The notes beneath the pieces were generated by a model. It was not told the DNA's origin, searched no databases, and worked only from the letters and a program-made list of their open reading frames with translations. The position numbers were made by a program, and so were the translations under genes. Source: Turneriella parva DSM 21527 (GTDB taxonomy: Bacteria > Spirochaetota > Leptospiria > Turneriellales > Turneriellaceae). Taken from it: a stretch of DNA of 64,000 nt. The stretch covers positions 4,320,016 to 4,384,015 of the forward strand of contig NC_018020.1 of the NCBI RefSeq assembly GCF_000266885.1, in the 5' to 3' direction. Every line of letters starts with the position of its first letter. Position 1 is the first letter of the stretch. This document shows positions 1 to 8,048 of this stretch, one piece after another.

Positions 1-714
1 CTTGCCATATTGAATCAGCGTCGGGCATTTTACGCGATCGGCAACGAGCGTCGGGCGGTGCAGCGGCAGCTCGAGAGCGATGCGCGCAGGCAAACGATTT
101 TGCCATGACGAACCCGCGGGCACGCTGTCCAGAATTCCTGATTTCCACCCGGGAAAGGTGAGAAAAGCAAATTCACCCGGGTCGCCCGCGAGCTGCATTG
201 TCACGCTCTGGCCGAAAAGCGACGCTGCCCAATCGGCGATCGCCATGGCTGTCACGGGCAAAAGGCCCACGACCGGCATGCGCTGCATCACCGCCCAGGC
301 GTCAAAAAACGGTACAAGACAGCTGAGTGCCGCAATCTTTTCGTCATCGGCTGCGACCATGAGCGCGTTACCACCACTCAGAGATGCGCCCCAGAGACAA
401 ACGCGGTCGGGGTCGATCTCTGCGCGGCGGCGAGCGTACTCGATTGCGGCTTTGTAGTCTTCACGGTGGCGCGAGGGTGAGACCCACTGCCGCAGATCGC
501 CCGGGCTTTCGCCAAAGTTGCGGTAGTCAAAGAGCAGCACCGCGAGCCCGGCGGCGGCAAAGCGCGAGGCAAAGTCGGGCAGCTTCCACGTGCGTTCGGC
601 GCCGAAACCATGCGCCATGATAATCACAGGTAATTTCTTGTCCGACTCGGGAAGGTAAAGGTCTGCGGCGCACGCGCCGTCAGCGCTTGCAAAAGAAACT
701 TTGATTTTTTTCAT
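1..714 (-). CDS. alpha/beta hydrolase, 3' end beyond window
   Basis: Serine hydrolase of the alpha/beta fold, probably cytoplasmic because no signal peptide is visible. The ATG at 712-714 opens a frame that runs without a stop for 238 codons to the window edge, so the C-terminus, including the catalytic His, is missing. Residues about 30-40 carry the oxyanion-hole motif MAHGFG. The nucleophile motif is WGASLSGG near residue 108, a GxSxS variant of GxSxG seen in YcjY-like and dienelactone-hydrolase-like proteins. A DPDRV segment sits just before it, as is usual in the group. The substrate cannot be inferred. It lies 50 bp downstream of the IscU-like/pentapeptide gene on the same strand and could be cotranscribed with it. 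Confidence 0.8.
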   Translation of the reverse strand, partial: MKKIKVSFASADGACAADLYLPESDKKLPVIIMAHGFGAERTWKLPDFASRFAAAGLAVLLFDYRNFGESPGDLRQWVSPSRHREDYKAAIEYARRRAEIDPDRVCLWGASLSGGNALMVAADDEKIAALSCLVPFFDAWAVMQRMPVVGLLPVTAMAIADWAASLFGQSVTMQLAGDPGEFAFLTFPGWKSGILDSVPAGSSWQNRLPARIALELPLHRPTLVADRVKCPTLIQYGK

Positions 715-764
715 GCGAAAGCCTTGAACGTGTTTGTGACGCCGCCGTCAAGCCAGCGGGGATT

Positions 765-1571
765 TCACGCGTTCACGAGATTCGGCGCTGCGTCGGGCGA
801 ACTCTTCAAATAGATTTCTTTGCCTTTTTGCTGCATACTCTCGAAGATATGCATGTTCTTGGTGTCGACCCGTGTACCGATGTCGTAGAGGGCATTCAGA
901 AAGTTGCAGGTGCCGATCTTTGCGCCGAGAAGTTTTGCAAAGCGAAGGTCGGCGTTTTCGAAGTTTGTGCCCTCGAGCACGCAGTCGTTCAAGAAGGCGC
1001 CGCGCAGGTTTGCGCCCGAAAAGTTCGCGCCGGTAAGATCGCTGCCCCGCAGAAAGGCGTGCTGCAGATTCGCCCCTGAGAAATCTACACCCTTAAGGTC
1101 GAGTTTATCGAGCATAACGGAGTTGAGGTTCAGGCCCCGCAAATGGCCAGAGGCTTTCAGGTGCTCCAACGTCTTATCGCGGCTGATGACCTGCTCGCCT
1201 TTGAGACCTGTCTGCTCTTCGAAATCGCGCACGGCTTTTTGCAGCGCCTGCACGGCTGTCACCGCATAGTTCTTGCGCTTCTCAGGGTAGCCCTCGATCG
1301 CGGGCTCAAGCTCTTCGGGGCTAATGGCCCGCGCCTCTGCCAGAGTTTTACCCTTTGCCAGGTCGCAGATGATCGCAAGCGATGCCAGCGAGAAGCTGCA
1401 ACCCGTGGTTGTATAGCGCGCATCGCGTATCGTATCGCCCTCGATTTCGAGATAAAGCCGATAACCGTCACCGCAGCCAATGTTCTTGTACTCTGATACC
1501 ACCGAAGCGGTTTCGAGCTCGCCATAGTTGACCCGCCCTTCGACCAAAGCATTAAACTTCTCAAAGTTCAT
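765..1571 (-). CDS. IscU/NifU-N-like domain fused to pentapeptide repeats
   Basis: A 268-aa protein. Residues 1-125 resemble the Fe-S scaffold domain of IscU/SufU: a GCGDG motif holds the first conserved Cys and TTGCSFS the second. At the position of the third scaffold Cys (family pattern R-x-K-C-A) this protein reads RKNYAV, with Tyr in place of Cys. The C-terminal half is made of pentapeptide repeats of the A(D/N)LxX type (DFSGANL, NFSGANL, DLTGANF), which fold as a right-handed beta-helix. The start is ATG 1569-1571; the frame stays open upstream, but that stretch has no homology-like character and overlaps the preceding gene. If a scaffold Cys really is lost, the domain may bind metal or regulate rather than assemble clusters. 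Confidence 0.75.
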   Translation of the reverse strand: MNFEKFNALVEGRVNYGELETASVVSEYKNIGCGDGYRLYLEIEGDTIRDARYTTTGCSFSLASLAIICDLAKGKTLAEARAISPEELEPAIEGYPEKRKNYAVTAVQALQKAVRDFEEQTGLKGEQVISRDKTLEHLKASGHLRGLNLNSVMLDKLDLKGVDFSGANLQHAFLRGSDLTGANFSGANLRGAFLNDCVLEGTNFENADLRFAKLLGAKIGTCNFLNALYDIGTRVDTKNMHIFESMQQKGKEIYLKSSPDAAPNLVNA

Positions 1572-1618
1572 CGCTCTGAAGATAAGTAAAATTTTCCCTA
1601 TTGCCCAAAGTTTAGGGA

Positions 1619-1667
1619 GCTCAGCGGCAGGTCGTGAATTTTCAGATATGGCGACCTGCCGCAGAGC
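1619..1667. repeat. intergenic inverted repeat, 15-bp stem
   Basis: Between two - strand genes, GCGGCAGGTCG (1624-1634) is repeated inverted as CGACCTGCCGC (1652-1662). The stem extends by four more pairs after one A.A mismatch, with a 17-nt loop. A smaller hairpin, GCCC-TTTT-GGGC, lies beside it at about 1667-1678. There is no T-run on the - strand after the stem, so it is not a textbook terminator; it may stabilise or attenuate the transcript from 2697. Confidence 0.5.
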
Positions 1668-1689
1668 CCTTTTGGGCAAGGCCTGAATT

Positions 1690-2697
1690 TCAGAATTCGA
1701 CGTTTGGGCGCAGCAGCACCTGAAAATTCTCACCGCCGGGATAGCTGTCGAGCGGCCCTGAGTAGAGGCTGTCAGATTCCCAGGTGAAACCGAGCGCGAC
1801 GGCAAAGGCCGCGAGACGCTTAACGGGCCACTTCTTGTTAACTTCGAAGTATTGCCGCACGGGCTTCAGGTTGCCGATTTTGAAATCGATACGGTACTCA
1901 AAACCGCTGTTGGCAAGAAAATCCCACGCGTCGGCGGTGTAGTCGAGCCGGTTGCGTTTGAAGCCGATGAATGCGACGTCAGAAATAAAGGGGTTGTTAT
2001 GCAGCTTAACGCCAATGCGGTAGTTCCACTGCATTTTCTGCAGCGTGAATAGCTGGTCACCCTTCACTTTCCATTCGAGCTCAACCCAATGGTCGTCATA
2101 AAGTTCGTTGTCTTTGATGTGGTGCGAACCGTAGCTAACGAGGTAACCCGTGTAGCCGAGCGAACTTTGATAGCCTGATTTTTTATTTTTCTCTTTTTCT
2201 TCGGGCGTGCGTGCGAGAGGCTGGTAGCGTACAACTCTGCCGAGAAAAAGAGACACGGCGTAAGGCTCCTGAAAGCCGCGGGTCGCAGAACGTATCAGGT
2301 TAAAGCTTTCGCCACCGACCTGCGCCCGCTGGTAAAAGTCGAACGCATGTTCGCGCACGACGACGCCGGCAACCGGCATCGGGTTCACGCTCGCTTCGAG
2401 AATTGCATAGCGGGGTACGAGCGGCGACAGCAGCAGGTTCTTGTAGACATTGGTTTCGCTCGCTTCACCGACGTTTTCAATAGGCTTGTCGGTAAAGTTC
2501 ATGATCATGCCCACACTCGAGTAATAGGCATCGAGACCGTAATCCCACTCGATGAACTTATGCCTCTGGTCGAGTGAAATCAGGTTGTCGGGCACCTGGC
2601 GGTAGACACCGATCGGGTCGGGGGCTGCCCCCTTGGGCTGAGCGGCAAACACGGCGGCGGGCGCCAGGCAAACCAGCAGCGCCGCGAGCCTGAACAT
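1690..2697 (-). CDS. secreted protein, probable outer-membrane beta-barrel, function unknown
   Basis: A 335-aa protein I do not recognise. The N-terminus has a Sec signal peptide (hydrophobic residues 4-18, then AQP). The mature part is rich in aromatic residues and alternating strands such as WVELEWKVKG and FEYRIDFKIGNL. It ends in NVEF, a terminal Phe typical of BAM-folded barrels. This supports an outer-membrane location but not a function. It starts 3 bp after the stop of the upstream response regulator gene on the same strand, so the two are probably cotranscribed. The pairing could mean the regulator's target lies in the envelope, but that is inference. Confidence 0.65.
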   Translation of the reverse strand: MFRLAALLVCLAPAAVFAAQPKGAAPDPIGVYRQVPDNLISLDQRHKFIEWDYGLDAYYSSVGMIMNFTDKPIENVGEASETNVYKNLLLSPLVPRYAILEASVNPMPVAGVVVREHAFDFYQRAQVGGESFNLIRSATRGFQEPYAVSLFLGRVVRYQPLARTPEEKEKNKKSGYQSSLGYTGYLVSYGSHHIKDNELYDDHWVELEWKVKGDQLFTLQKMQWNYRIGVKLHNNPFISDVAFIGFKRNRLDYTADAWDFLANSGFEYRIDFKIGNLKPVRQYFEVNKKWPVKRLAAFAVALGFTWESDSLYSGPLDSYPGGENFQVLLRPNVEF

Positions 2698-2700
2698 AGA

Positions 2701-3108
2701 TCAATAGACCGCAGCGTGTTCGGTAATTTTGCGCAGCATGCCCTGCTGGTCGACCGGCTTGCCGACAATCTCGTGCGCGCCGGCACGCAATGCCTTTTGG
2801 CTGAGTTCGGCCGTATACCGCGACGAGGTGACCATAATGATGCTGCGATAATCGCTGTCGCGGTCTTCTTCGTAACGCCGAATACTCTGAATGAGTTCTA
2901 ACCAGCTTTTGGCGGGAAGGTTGGCATCGACGATCACGACACCCGGCTGAAAGTTGATAAAATGCTCCATCGCTTCATGTATGTCGGCCCCCCGGCGCAC
3001 GGTAAATCCGTTGAGTTCGAGAAACGAGGATAATTGCAGCGCATCGCCCTCGTCTACGTCTGCGAGCAGCACTTTATCGCCATTGGGAAACCGCGAGCCA
3101 CGAACCAT
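2701..3108 (-). CDS. single-domain response regulator
   Basis: A 135-aa CheY-like receiver with no output domain. The phospho-acceptor is D61 in VVIVDANLP, the acidic pocket lies in LLADVDEGD near residues 15-22, the switch Thr/Ser is in MVTSS near 94, and the conserved Lys is K117 in VGKPVD. Such proteins act by binding a partner when phosphorylated. No kinase gene is adjacent. It is first in a probable two-gene unit with the secreted protein at 1690-2697 and is divergent from the membrane protein gene that starts at about 3.2 kb. Family membership is certain; the role is unknown. Confidence 0.9.
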   Translation of the reverse strand: MVRGSRFPNGDKVLLADVDEGDALQLSSFLELNGFTVRRGADIHEAMEHFINFQPGVVIVDANLPAKSWLELIQSIRRYEEDRDSDYRSIIMVTSSRYTAELSQKALRAGAHEIVGKPVDQQGMLRKITEHAAVY

Positions 3109-3253
3109 TCGAGGGCAGATTTTGAATCGCGAATGGTGCGGTCGATAACATTCGAGATGGCTCAGCGGTGACGCGAGGCGGCGCTTTCATGCGGTGGGGC
3201 AAATTCAAGATTGGCTTGTCGAAAAGTCGATACTGAAACGGGTAAGCCAGCGA

Positions 3254-4837
3254 ATGCGACGTCATTTTTATCAGCGTTTTTTGCTCGTGGTTACCCTTCT
3301 CGGCGGTCTTAGGCTCGATTGCTCGGCCAGCATGCCGACCAGGGAGAGCGTGCAGGCCTGGTTTGAGAACCAGCCCGCAGCAGAGCTGGCAATCCGCGCT
3401 GTCGACACCGCACTCTTTGAGCCCGGTTACCGCCATGCCCGTGAACTTGTAAACCACTGGAAAGCGTACACCAGCACGTTTGTCAAAGACGAGAAGCGCG
3501 CTGCAGATCTCGAGGCGCTCGTCAACAGCCCCGCGGTCACCGCGTATCTGAAAGACCCCGAAAGTTCGCTCGCGCCGGTCTTCAGCGTCGAAGCGGCGCG
3601 GCTTTTCAGTGAATATAACAATGCAACCTTTAAAGCCTGGCGGGTGCGCACTCTCGCGGGCAAGGTCGTGCTGCAGAAAAATGGGGCCGCGCTCGCCGCA
3701 CTCGATATCTCTGAGACCCGACGCGAAATCACTGCGCGCTTCGTGACAGTGCCGATCAGCAACGCCGGCTTCAATTACAGCTTTGACGCCGAGTGGGATA
3801 TTACCCGTCTTCATGACTTTCCGCTGTCGCAGGCAAGCTCTGAATTCTTGTACGTGCAGACCGACGCGGAAAATAATCTGATCGCCGTACCCGAAGGCAC
3901 TCCGCTGCCCGATTCGGTTTTTCAGTTTGTCTCGGGCGCGAAATTTATTGCGCCCACTTACGGTGTGCATTCTGGCATGCGCGTGCTTTCTGCAAGCAGC
4001 GGTGGGCTCAAGCTGTTCGTTTGTTACCCTTTTGCCGGCTATCTCTTTTACGCTGTCAGAGGCACCGTCGTCGCGCTGATGCTTTTCGCTTTGATCTTCG
4101 CGCTCACCAAAATCAAGAGCGCGCGCACAGTGGCAGGCCACGTGCTTGAGAACCGCAGCGGGCGCTGGTTAGAGCAGCACTACAGCGAGAGCCTGACGCT
4201 GAACGAACGGGCGCTTGATCTCTCTGACAAGGCAGCGGGTCTCGTCTCGCAGATCAAAGAGCGCGACGCAGCAGTTATCGCCGAGTTGGGCGGTCACATT
4301 CAGCACCTGACGCGTGCAATCAGAACCGAAAGCGAGCGCGCGATGATCGGTTCAGAAACACCCGCGGGTAACAAAGGCGTGCCCCAGGTACCGGCAGTGA
4401 AGCGGCCGCTGCACAAGAAGGCGGTTTATAAAGATCCGATTCTGATTGAAGGTGACCACAAACCGGCAATCGAAGTGAGCGTCGAACTCGACCTGCCGCT
4501 GACCGATGAAAAAGAACTCAGCAAAGAGCAAAAGGTCGCGTACGTTTCGTCGCTCAAGCAGCGCGCGCGCGCGAAAACCTCGCAGAAAGAATTTGTACAC
4601 GATGAAGCACTCGACCAGTTCGACTATGTGCCGGCAGACCCGATGCCCATGCCCGTCACGCCGGTAAAGCCGCTGAAAGATGCACCAGACGATGCGGATT
4701 TAGAATACGTGCAGAAGTTTCGCTACACGGGCAAGACCCGGGTCTTACCCATGGCTGAAACGGTCAGCAAAGCACAGGCTTTTCATCTGCGAGAAGATCT
4801 GCATGCAAAAGACCTCGTCATCGGCGAAGAAGAATAA
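3254..4837 (+). CDS. membrane-anchored protein of unknown function
   Basis: About 527 aa, not recognised. The ATG at 3254 gives an Arg-rich N-terminus followed by a hydrophobic signal or anchor (FLLVVTLLGG); a GTG at 3194 in the same frame would add 20 residues. Residues about 20-260 look extracytoplasmic. A strong transmembrane helix follows (TVVALMLFALIFALTKI, near 4070-4115), then a cytoplasmic region with coiled-coil-like helices (KAAGLVSQIKERDAAVIAEL) and a charged, disordered tail. This sensor-like layout, an extracytoplasmic domain with one TM helix and a cytoplasmic coiled coil but no catalytic domain, might fit a scaffold. It is divergent from the response regulator at 2701-3108. Confidence 0.7.
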   Translation: MRRHFYQRFLLVVTLLGGLRLDCSASMPTRESVQAWFENQPAAELAIRAVDTALFEPGYRHARELVNHWKAYTSTFVKDEKRAADLEALVNSPAVTAYLKDPESSLAPVFSVEAARLFSEYNNATFKAWRVRTLAGKVVLQKNGAALAALDISETRREITARFVTVPISNAGFNYSFDAEWDITRLHDFPLSQASSEFLYVQTDAENNLIAVPEGTPLPDSVFQFVSGAKFIAPTYGVHSGMRVLSASSGGLKLFVCYPFAGYLFYAVRGTVVALMLFALIFALTKIKSARTVAGHVLENRSGRWLEQHYSESLTLNERALDLSDKAAGLVSQIKERDAAVIAELGGHIQHLTRAIRTESERAMIGSETPAGNKGVPQVPAVKRPLHKKAVYKDPILIEGDHKPAIEVSVELDLPLTDEKELSKEQKVAYVSSLKQRARAKTSQKEFVHDEALDQFDYVPADPMPMPVTPVKPLKDAPDDADLEYVQKFRYTGKTRVLPMAETVSKAQAFHLREDLHAKDLVIGEEE

Positions 4838-4892
4838 CGCCGAACGCATTTCGCCTTGACAAAGTGTGAGGCACCCCACCCGTCGGAGCACT

Positions 4893-5390
4893 ATGAAAAA
4901 ATTGATTATGATAAGCCATGCGCTTATTCTCACGCTTGTATTTGCAAGCTTCGGCGGCCTGGCTGCTAAATCACAGTGCCAGGGTCTGTCACAAAGCGAA
5001 TGCTCTTCTGACGATTCATGCACCTGGGTAGGCGGCTACGAACAAAAAGACGGCGACAAAGTTAAGGCCTATTGCCGCGCGAAACCAGGCCAGAGCAAAG
5101 ACGCTAAAGAAGGCAAAAAGACCAAAAAGAAAAAAGATAAAGAAGAAGTAGCGACTACAGACGACGACTCATCTGAAAAAGCAGAAAAGAAAGAGAAGAA
5201 GTCGAAAAAATCGAAGAAAAAAGATAAAGCTGAAAAAGCTGACGCAGACGACGAAAAGAAATCTGAAAAGAAATCAAAGAAAAAGGCTGACAAGAAAGAC
5301 GACGACAAAGAAGATAAAAAAGAGTCAAAGAAAAAGACCAAGAAAAAATCATCTAAAAAGAAGAAAAAAGGCGATAAAGACGAAGATTAA
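4893..5390 (+). CDS. secreted protein with Cys-rich motif and Lys/Asp/Glu-rich tail
   Basis: A 165-aa protein. The ATG at 4893 follows a GGAG ribosome-binding site (4886-4889) and opens a signal peptide ending near GGLAAKS. The mature N-terminus is a compact segment of about 35 residues with spaced Cys: CQGLSQSEC, then CTWVGGYEQKDGDKV, then YC. I recall similar 'C-x-GL...C-W-V-x-GY...KDG...YCR' segments in unrelated bacterial and phage proteins, probably a small disulfide fold. The remaining roughly 110 residues are almost only Lys, Asp, Glu and Ser in KKxKK blocks, making the gene strikingly A-rich against its surroundings. The tail could bind nucleic acid, polyphosphate or cell wall. It is a monocistronic unit with its own terminator. 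Confidence 0.8.
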   Translation: MKKLIMISHALILTLVFASFGGLAAKSQCQGLSQSECSSDDSCTWVGGYEQKDGDKVKAYCRAKPGQSKDAKEGKKTKKKKDKEEVATTDDDSSEKAEKKEKKSKKSKKKDKAEKADADDEKKSEKKSKKKADKKDDDKEDKKESKKKTKKKSSKKKKKGDKDED

Positions 5391-5413
5391 TCGTCTGAAC
5401 GATCGATCACAGG

Positions 5414-5436
5414 GCGGCGCTTCGGCGCCGCTTTTT
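5414..5436 (+). terminator. rho-independent terminator
   Basis: A perfect 7-bp stem, GCGGCGC / GCGCCGC, closed by a TTCG tetraloop and followed by TTTTT. It lies 24 nt after the stop of the Lys-rich protein gene and 25 nt before the start of the glycosyltransferase gene. Confidence 0.9.
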
Positions 5437-5460
5437 CTCATGCCATAATTCTAAAATAAC

Positions 5461-6351
5461 TTGAAAATTACCGGTTTCTCGTTCATTCGAAATGCGATAA
5501 AGTTCGACTACCCCATTCGTGAGGCGGTGCTGTCGGTTCTGCCGCTCGTCGATGAAATGGTCGTTGCCGTCGGCAAATCTGAAGACGCAACATTAGAACT
5601 GGTCGCAAACCTTGCACCACAGAAGATACGCATCGTTGAGACTGAATGGAACGACGCGCTGCGCGAAGGTGGCCGCGTGCTCGCCGAAGAGACGCAAAAG
5701 GCCTACAGTGCAATTCAGGGTGGCGACTGGGCAATATATATTCAGGGCGATGAAGTGCTGCACGAGGCCGATTATCCCGCGATTAGCGGCGCCATGGAAA
5801 AATATGCGAGCGACCCTCGGGTAGACGGACTCTTGTTCAACTACCGCCATTTTTACGGTTCGTACGACTATATTGGCGCGTCGAGGCGGTGGTACAGGCG
5901 CGAGGTTCGCATCGTGCGGCCACCCCATTTCGCGAAAAATCCGCAATTGAAGATTTATTCTTACCGCGACGCGCAGGGTTTTCGCAAGAATGAGAATGAA
6001 AAACTCTGCGTGAAAGGCATCGACGCGAGCGTCTACCACTACGGCTGGGTAAAGCCGCCCGCCGCGCAAATGCAGAAGCAACAGACTTTCAACAAATACT
6101 GGCACGACGACAGCTGGATGCAAAAGCACATACCGGCGGCCGCTGAATTTGACTATTCGAACATCGATTCGCTCTATCGGTTTGAAGGCACGCACCCGGC
6201 GGTAATGCAAGACCGCATTCAGCAGAAGAACTGGCAGTTTGACTTTGACATCAGCCGCTCGCGGTTCACCCTGAAAGAGAAACTATCTGCCGTTGTTGAA
6301 AAACTGACGGGCTACCGGCCCGGTGAATACAAGAACTACAAAAAGATTTAG
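5461..6351 (+). CDS. family 2-like glycosyltransferase
   Basis: A 296-aa protein from a TTG start. It opens with a GT-A-like pattern: ITGFSFIRNAIKFDYPIREA near the N-terminus, then DEMVVAVGKSED and the acidic motif YIQGDEVLHE (residues about 95-105), which corresponds to the DxD region for the nucleotide sugar and metal. No transmembrane segment is visible. It probably acts in the cytoplasm on lipopolysaccharide or another surface glycan; acceptor and donor are unknown. It stands alone after a terminator and is convergent with the HAD phosphatase gene. Confidence 0.75.
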   Translation: MKITGFSFIRNAIKFDYPIREAVLSVLPLVDEMVVAVGKSEDATLELVANLAPQKIRIVETEWNDALREGGRVLAEETQKAYSAIQGGDWAIYIQGDEVLHEADYPAISGAMEKYASDPRVDGLLFNYRHFYGSYDYIGASRRWYRREVRIVRPPHFAKNPQLKIYSYRDAQGFRKNENEKLCVKGIDASVYHYGWVKPPAAQMQKQQTFNKYWHDDSWMQKHIPAAAEFDYSNIDSLYRFEGTHPAVMQDRIQQKNWQFDFDISRSRFTLKEKLSAVVEKLTGYRPGEYKNYKKI

Positions 6352-6397
6352 CGCCAGTGCAACCAAGTGAGTTGCCCGCAATACCCCATTGGCCGGG

Positions 6398-7057
6398 TTA
6401 ACCGCAGAGCACGGCACGCAAAGCCTGAATATCATCGCAAACTGCGACAGGGCTCATGCCGCTGAGCTCGGCGTGCGAATGCGCGCCATGGGTAAGCGCC
6501 ACTGCAGGCACACCGGCATTTTTTGCCATCAGCAGGTCGTGCGTTGTATCACCGATCATTACGGCCCTGTCGGCCGAGACCCGGGCATCGCTCAGAATCT
6601 CGTGCAGCATCTGCGGGTCGGGTTTCGGCCGGCACTCTTCGGGTGTGCGCGAATGCGAGACGAACATTTTGAGACCGGTGGCATCTAAGCTACGGTCAAT
6701 ACCGGAGCGGCTTTTGGCGGTGGCGACTGCTACGACCTTGCCTTGCGCGTGCAGCTGGCCGATGAGTTCAGTGACCCCAGCATAGAGGCGAATTTCACCT
6801 TCCCCTGCTTCGTAATGCTGGCGGTACGCGCGATGGAACCGCGTAAGAAGATCGGTTTCAGCGCCCGTAAAATGGGGAAAAAGCTGTTTCTGCGCCGCCT
6901 TGAGCCCAAGCCCAATGATGCTGCGCGCGACCGCCACGGGAATGTTCTCACCCACTTCACGGCCGGCAGCGACGATGGAGTCTTGTATCAGGTCAATCGA
7001 CTGAAAGAGCGTGCCATCCCAATCAAAGATAATGAGTTCGGCCGCCGAAAGCTTCAT
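6398..7057 (-). CDS. HAD-family phosphatase, phosphoglycolate phosphatase-like
   Basis: A 219-aa haloacid dehalogenase-superfamily hydrolase. All four motifs are visible: I, FDWDGTLF (nucleophile and acid Asp) at residues about 10-17; II, VATAKS near 115; III, Lys in CRPKPDP near 140; and IV, MIGDTTHDLLMA near 165. A helical cap between motifs I and II places it with the Gph/PGMB-like subgroup. Likely substrates are small phosphoesters such as 2-phosphoglycolate; the sequence does not decide. It is complete in length and 28 bp downstream of the STAS-like gene on the same strand. Confidence 0.88.
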   Translation of the reverse strand: MKLSAAELIIFDWDGTLFQSIDLIQDSIVAAGREVGENIPVAVARSIIGLGLKAAQKQLFPHFTGAETDLLTRFHRAYRQHYEAGEGEIRLYAGVTELIGQLHAQGKVVAVATAKSRSGIDRSLDATGLKMFVSHSRTPEECRPKPDPQMLHEILSDARVSADRAVMIGDTTHDLLMAKNAGVPAVALTHGAHSHAELSGMSPVAVCDDIQALRAVLCG

Positions 7058-7084
7058 TTGAGCCCTGCAACAAAATTGCCGGCG

Positions 7085-7477
7085 CTATTCGTCGTCGCCA
7101 TCGTCTGGCAACTCGTAGTCGTCGTATGCATAACCGTCTTCACCCGGGTCTTCTTGACCGACGTATTGAATCGGAATGATTTTATCGAGCATGACAACAT
7201 CGAACGAACTTTTGAGTTCAGGGTTGGCGTTGATGACATTCAGGCGACCGTCGGTGCGCACGAGAATACTCTGTAACTCGACGAATTTTGCGATGAGCTC
7301 TGAGTTCGCTGAATTGAGTTTCGCCAGATCGATCTCAAGCAGCAAATTCGGAATTTTTGACATTTCGAGTTCGCTCACGACCTTGTCGAGATGGCGAATC
7401 ATGTTGATGAGCCCGAGCTTGTTATCCTGGTCTTCGATGACCACAAGCCATTTACTTTCGCTTTTGTTTACCTGCAT
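7085..7477 (-). CDS. STAS-like (anti-sigma factor antagonist-like) protein with acidic tail
   Basis: A 130-aa protein. Residues 1-105 fit a small alpha/beta STAS-type fold: WLVVIEDQD, then IPNLLLEIDLAKLNSANSEL at the site of the conserved loop, then RLNVINANPELKSSFDVV. The loop motif DLAKLNSAN resembles the D-x-S-x-x-S phosphorylation loop of SpoIIAA-like antagonists, with Ser at the second position. The last 25 residues are almost entirely Asp, Glu, Tyr and Gly. It may switch a partner protein by phosphorylation, but no cognate kinase is adjacent. The assignment is by pattern only. Confidence 0.6.
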   Translation of the reverse strand: MQVNKSESKWLVVIEDQDNKLGLINMIRHLDKVVSELEMSKIPNLLLEIDLAKLNSANSELIAKFVELQSILVRTDGRLNVINANPELKSSFDVVMLDKIIPIQYVGQEDPGEDGYAYDDYELPDDGDDE

Positions 7478-7531
7478 AATATTACGTAGCGGGGCATAAA
7501 TTTTTTTTTCTACCCCTCGTCTAACAGAAAT

Positions 7532-7564
7532 TGATCGGTTGAAGGCTTCGCCCTCAGCCGATCA
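7532..7564 (-). terminator. hairpin terminator after the DUF1304-like gene
   Basis: Read on the - strand, the DUF1304-like gene stops at 7568 and a 33-nt hairpin begins four bases later: TGATCGG, TGA and GGC on one arm pair with GCC, TCA and CCGATCA on the other, with one wobble, one mismatch and a 3-nt loop. It is followed by ATTTCT. The U-run is weak, so termination is likely rather than certain. Confidence 0.6.
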
Positions 7565-7567
7565 CGC

Positions 7568-7957
7568 CTAAAGTGGACGCCAGAGAAGCGCGAGCGCGAT
7601 TGCCGGGGCCAGCCCCTGCAGAATAACGCCGCGAATCATTTTTGCGCCTGCTGAGAACAAGAGAACGAGCGCTGCACCTACCATGCTGCCCAGGCTGACA
7701 GTGAGAACCGCCGAACCGACCGCCTGGCTCGTTGTGGTATAGAAGAGCAGCCAAATGCCTGCGATAGTCGCGATTGCCAGAAACAGGTTGTAATAGCCCT
7801 GATTCAGCGCCATGAGGCGTGTCGTTTTTGCATCCGCCTCGGTTTGCTGAAAAATTTTTCGCACTGCCGGTGTTGTCCAGAGAATGCTCTCAAACACAAA
7901 GAACACGATGTGCATAAAGGCACCGATGCCAGCCAGAATCTGTATTGTTATATCCAT
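7568..7957 (-). CDS. DUF1304-like integral membrane protein
   Basis: A 129-aa protein with four hydrophobic helices: residues about 5-25, 50-72, 80-100 and 105-125. The order AFMHIVFFVFES, ALNQGYYNLFLA and a Gly-rich third helix match my recollection of the DUF1304/YhgE-like family of four-helix inner-membrane proteins. The start is taken at ATG 7957 because GGGTGG lies just upstream; an ATG 15 bp earlier is possible. Function unknown. It is divergent from the sirtuin gene. Confidence 0.75.
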   Translation of the reverse strand: MDITIQILAGIGAFMHIVFFVFESILWTTPAVRKIFQQTEADAKTTRLMALNQGYYNLFLAIATIAGIWLLFYTTTSQAVGSAVLTVSLGSMVGAALVLLFSAGAKMIRGVILQGLAPAIALALLWRPL

Positions 7958-8048
7958 ACCACCCACAGGCATGACTCAACGCTTTGTCAACGAAAACTAT
8001 TGACCCGAGTGGCTTTACGACGCAGAAAACCCGCAGCGACTGGCAGAC

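Noticed and set aside
3074-4141. Long open frame (355 codons) on the - strand
   Set aside because: It lies wholly opposite the 3254-4837 gene. Its composition (many His, Cys, Arg) is what antisense of a GC-rich gene gives, and it has no motif or signal.
4855-4877. TTGACA hexamer upstream of the Cys/Lys-rich protein
   Set aside because: No -10 element lies at a suitable distance, and spirochaete promoters vary, so I do not call a promoter.
5069-5341. Phe/Ser-rich - strand frame that looks like a membrane protein
   Set aside because: It is the antisense of the Lys-rich tail of the 4893-5390 gene; the Phe runs are the reverse complement of AAG/AAA codons.
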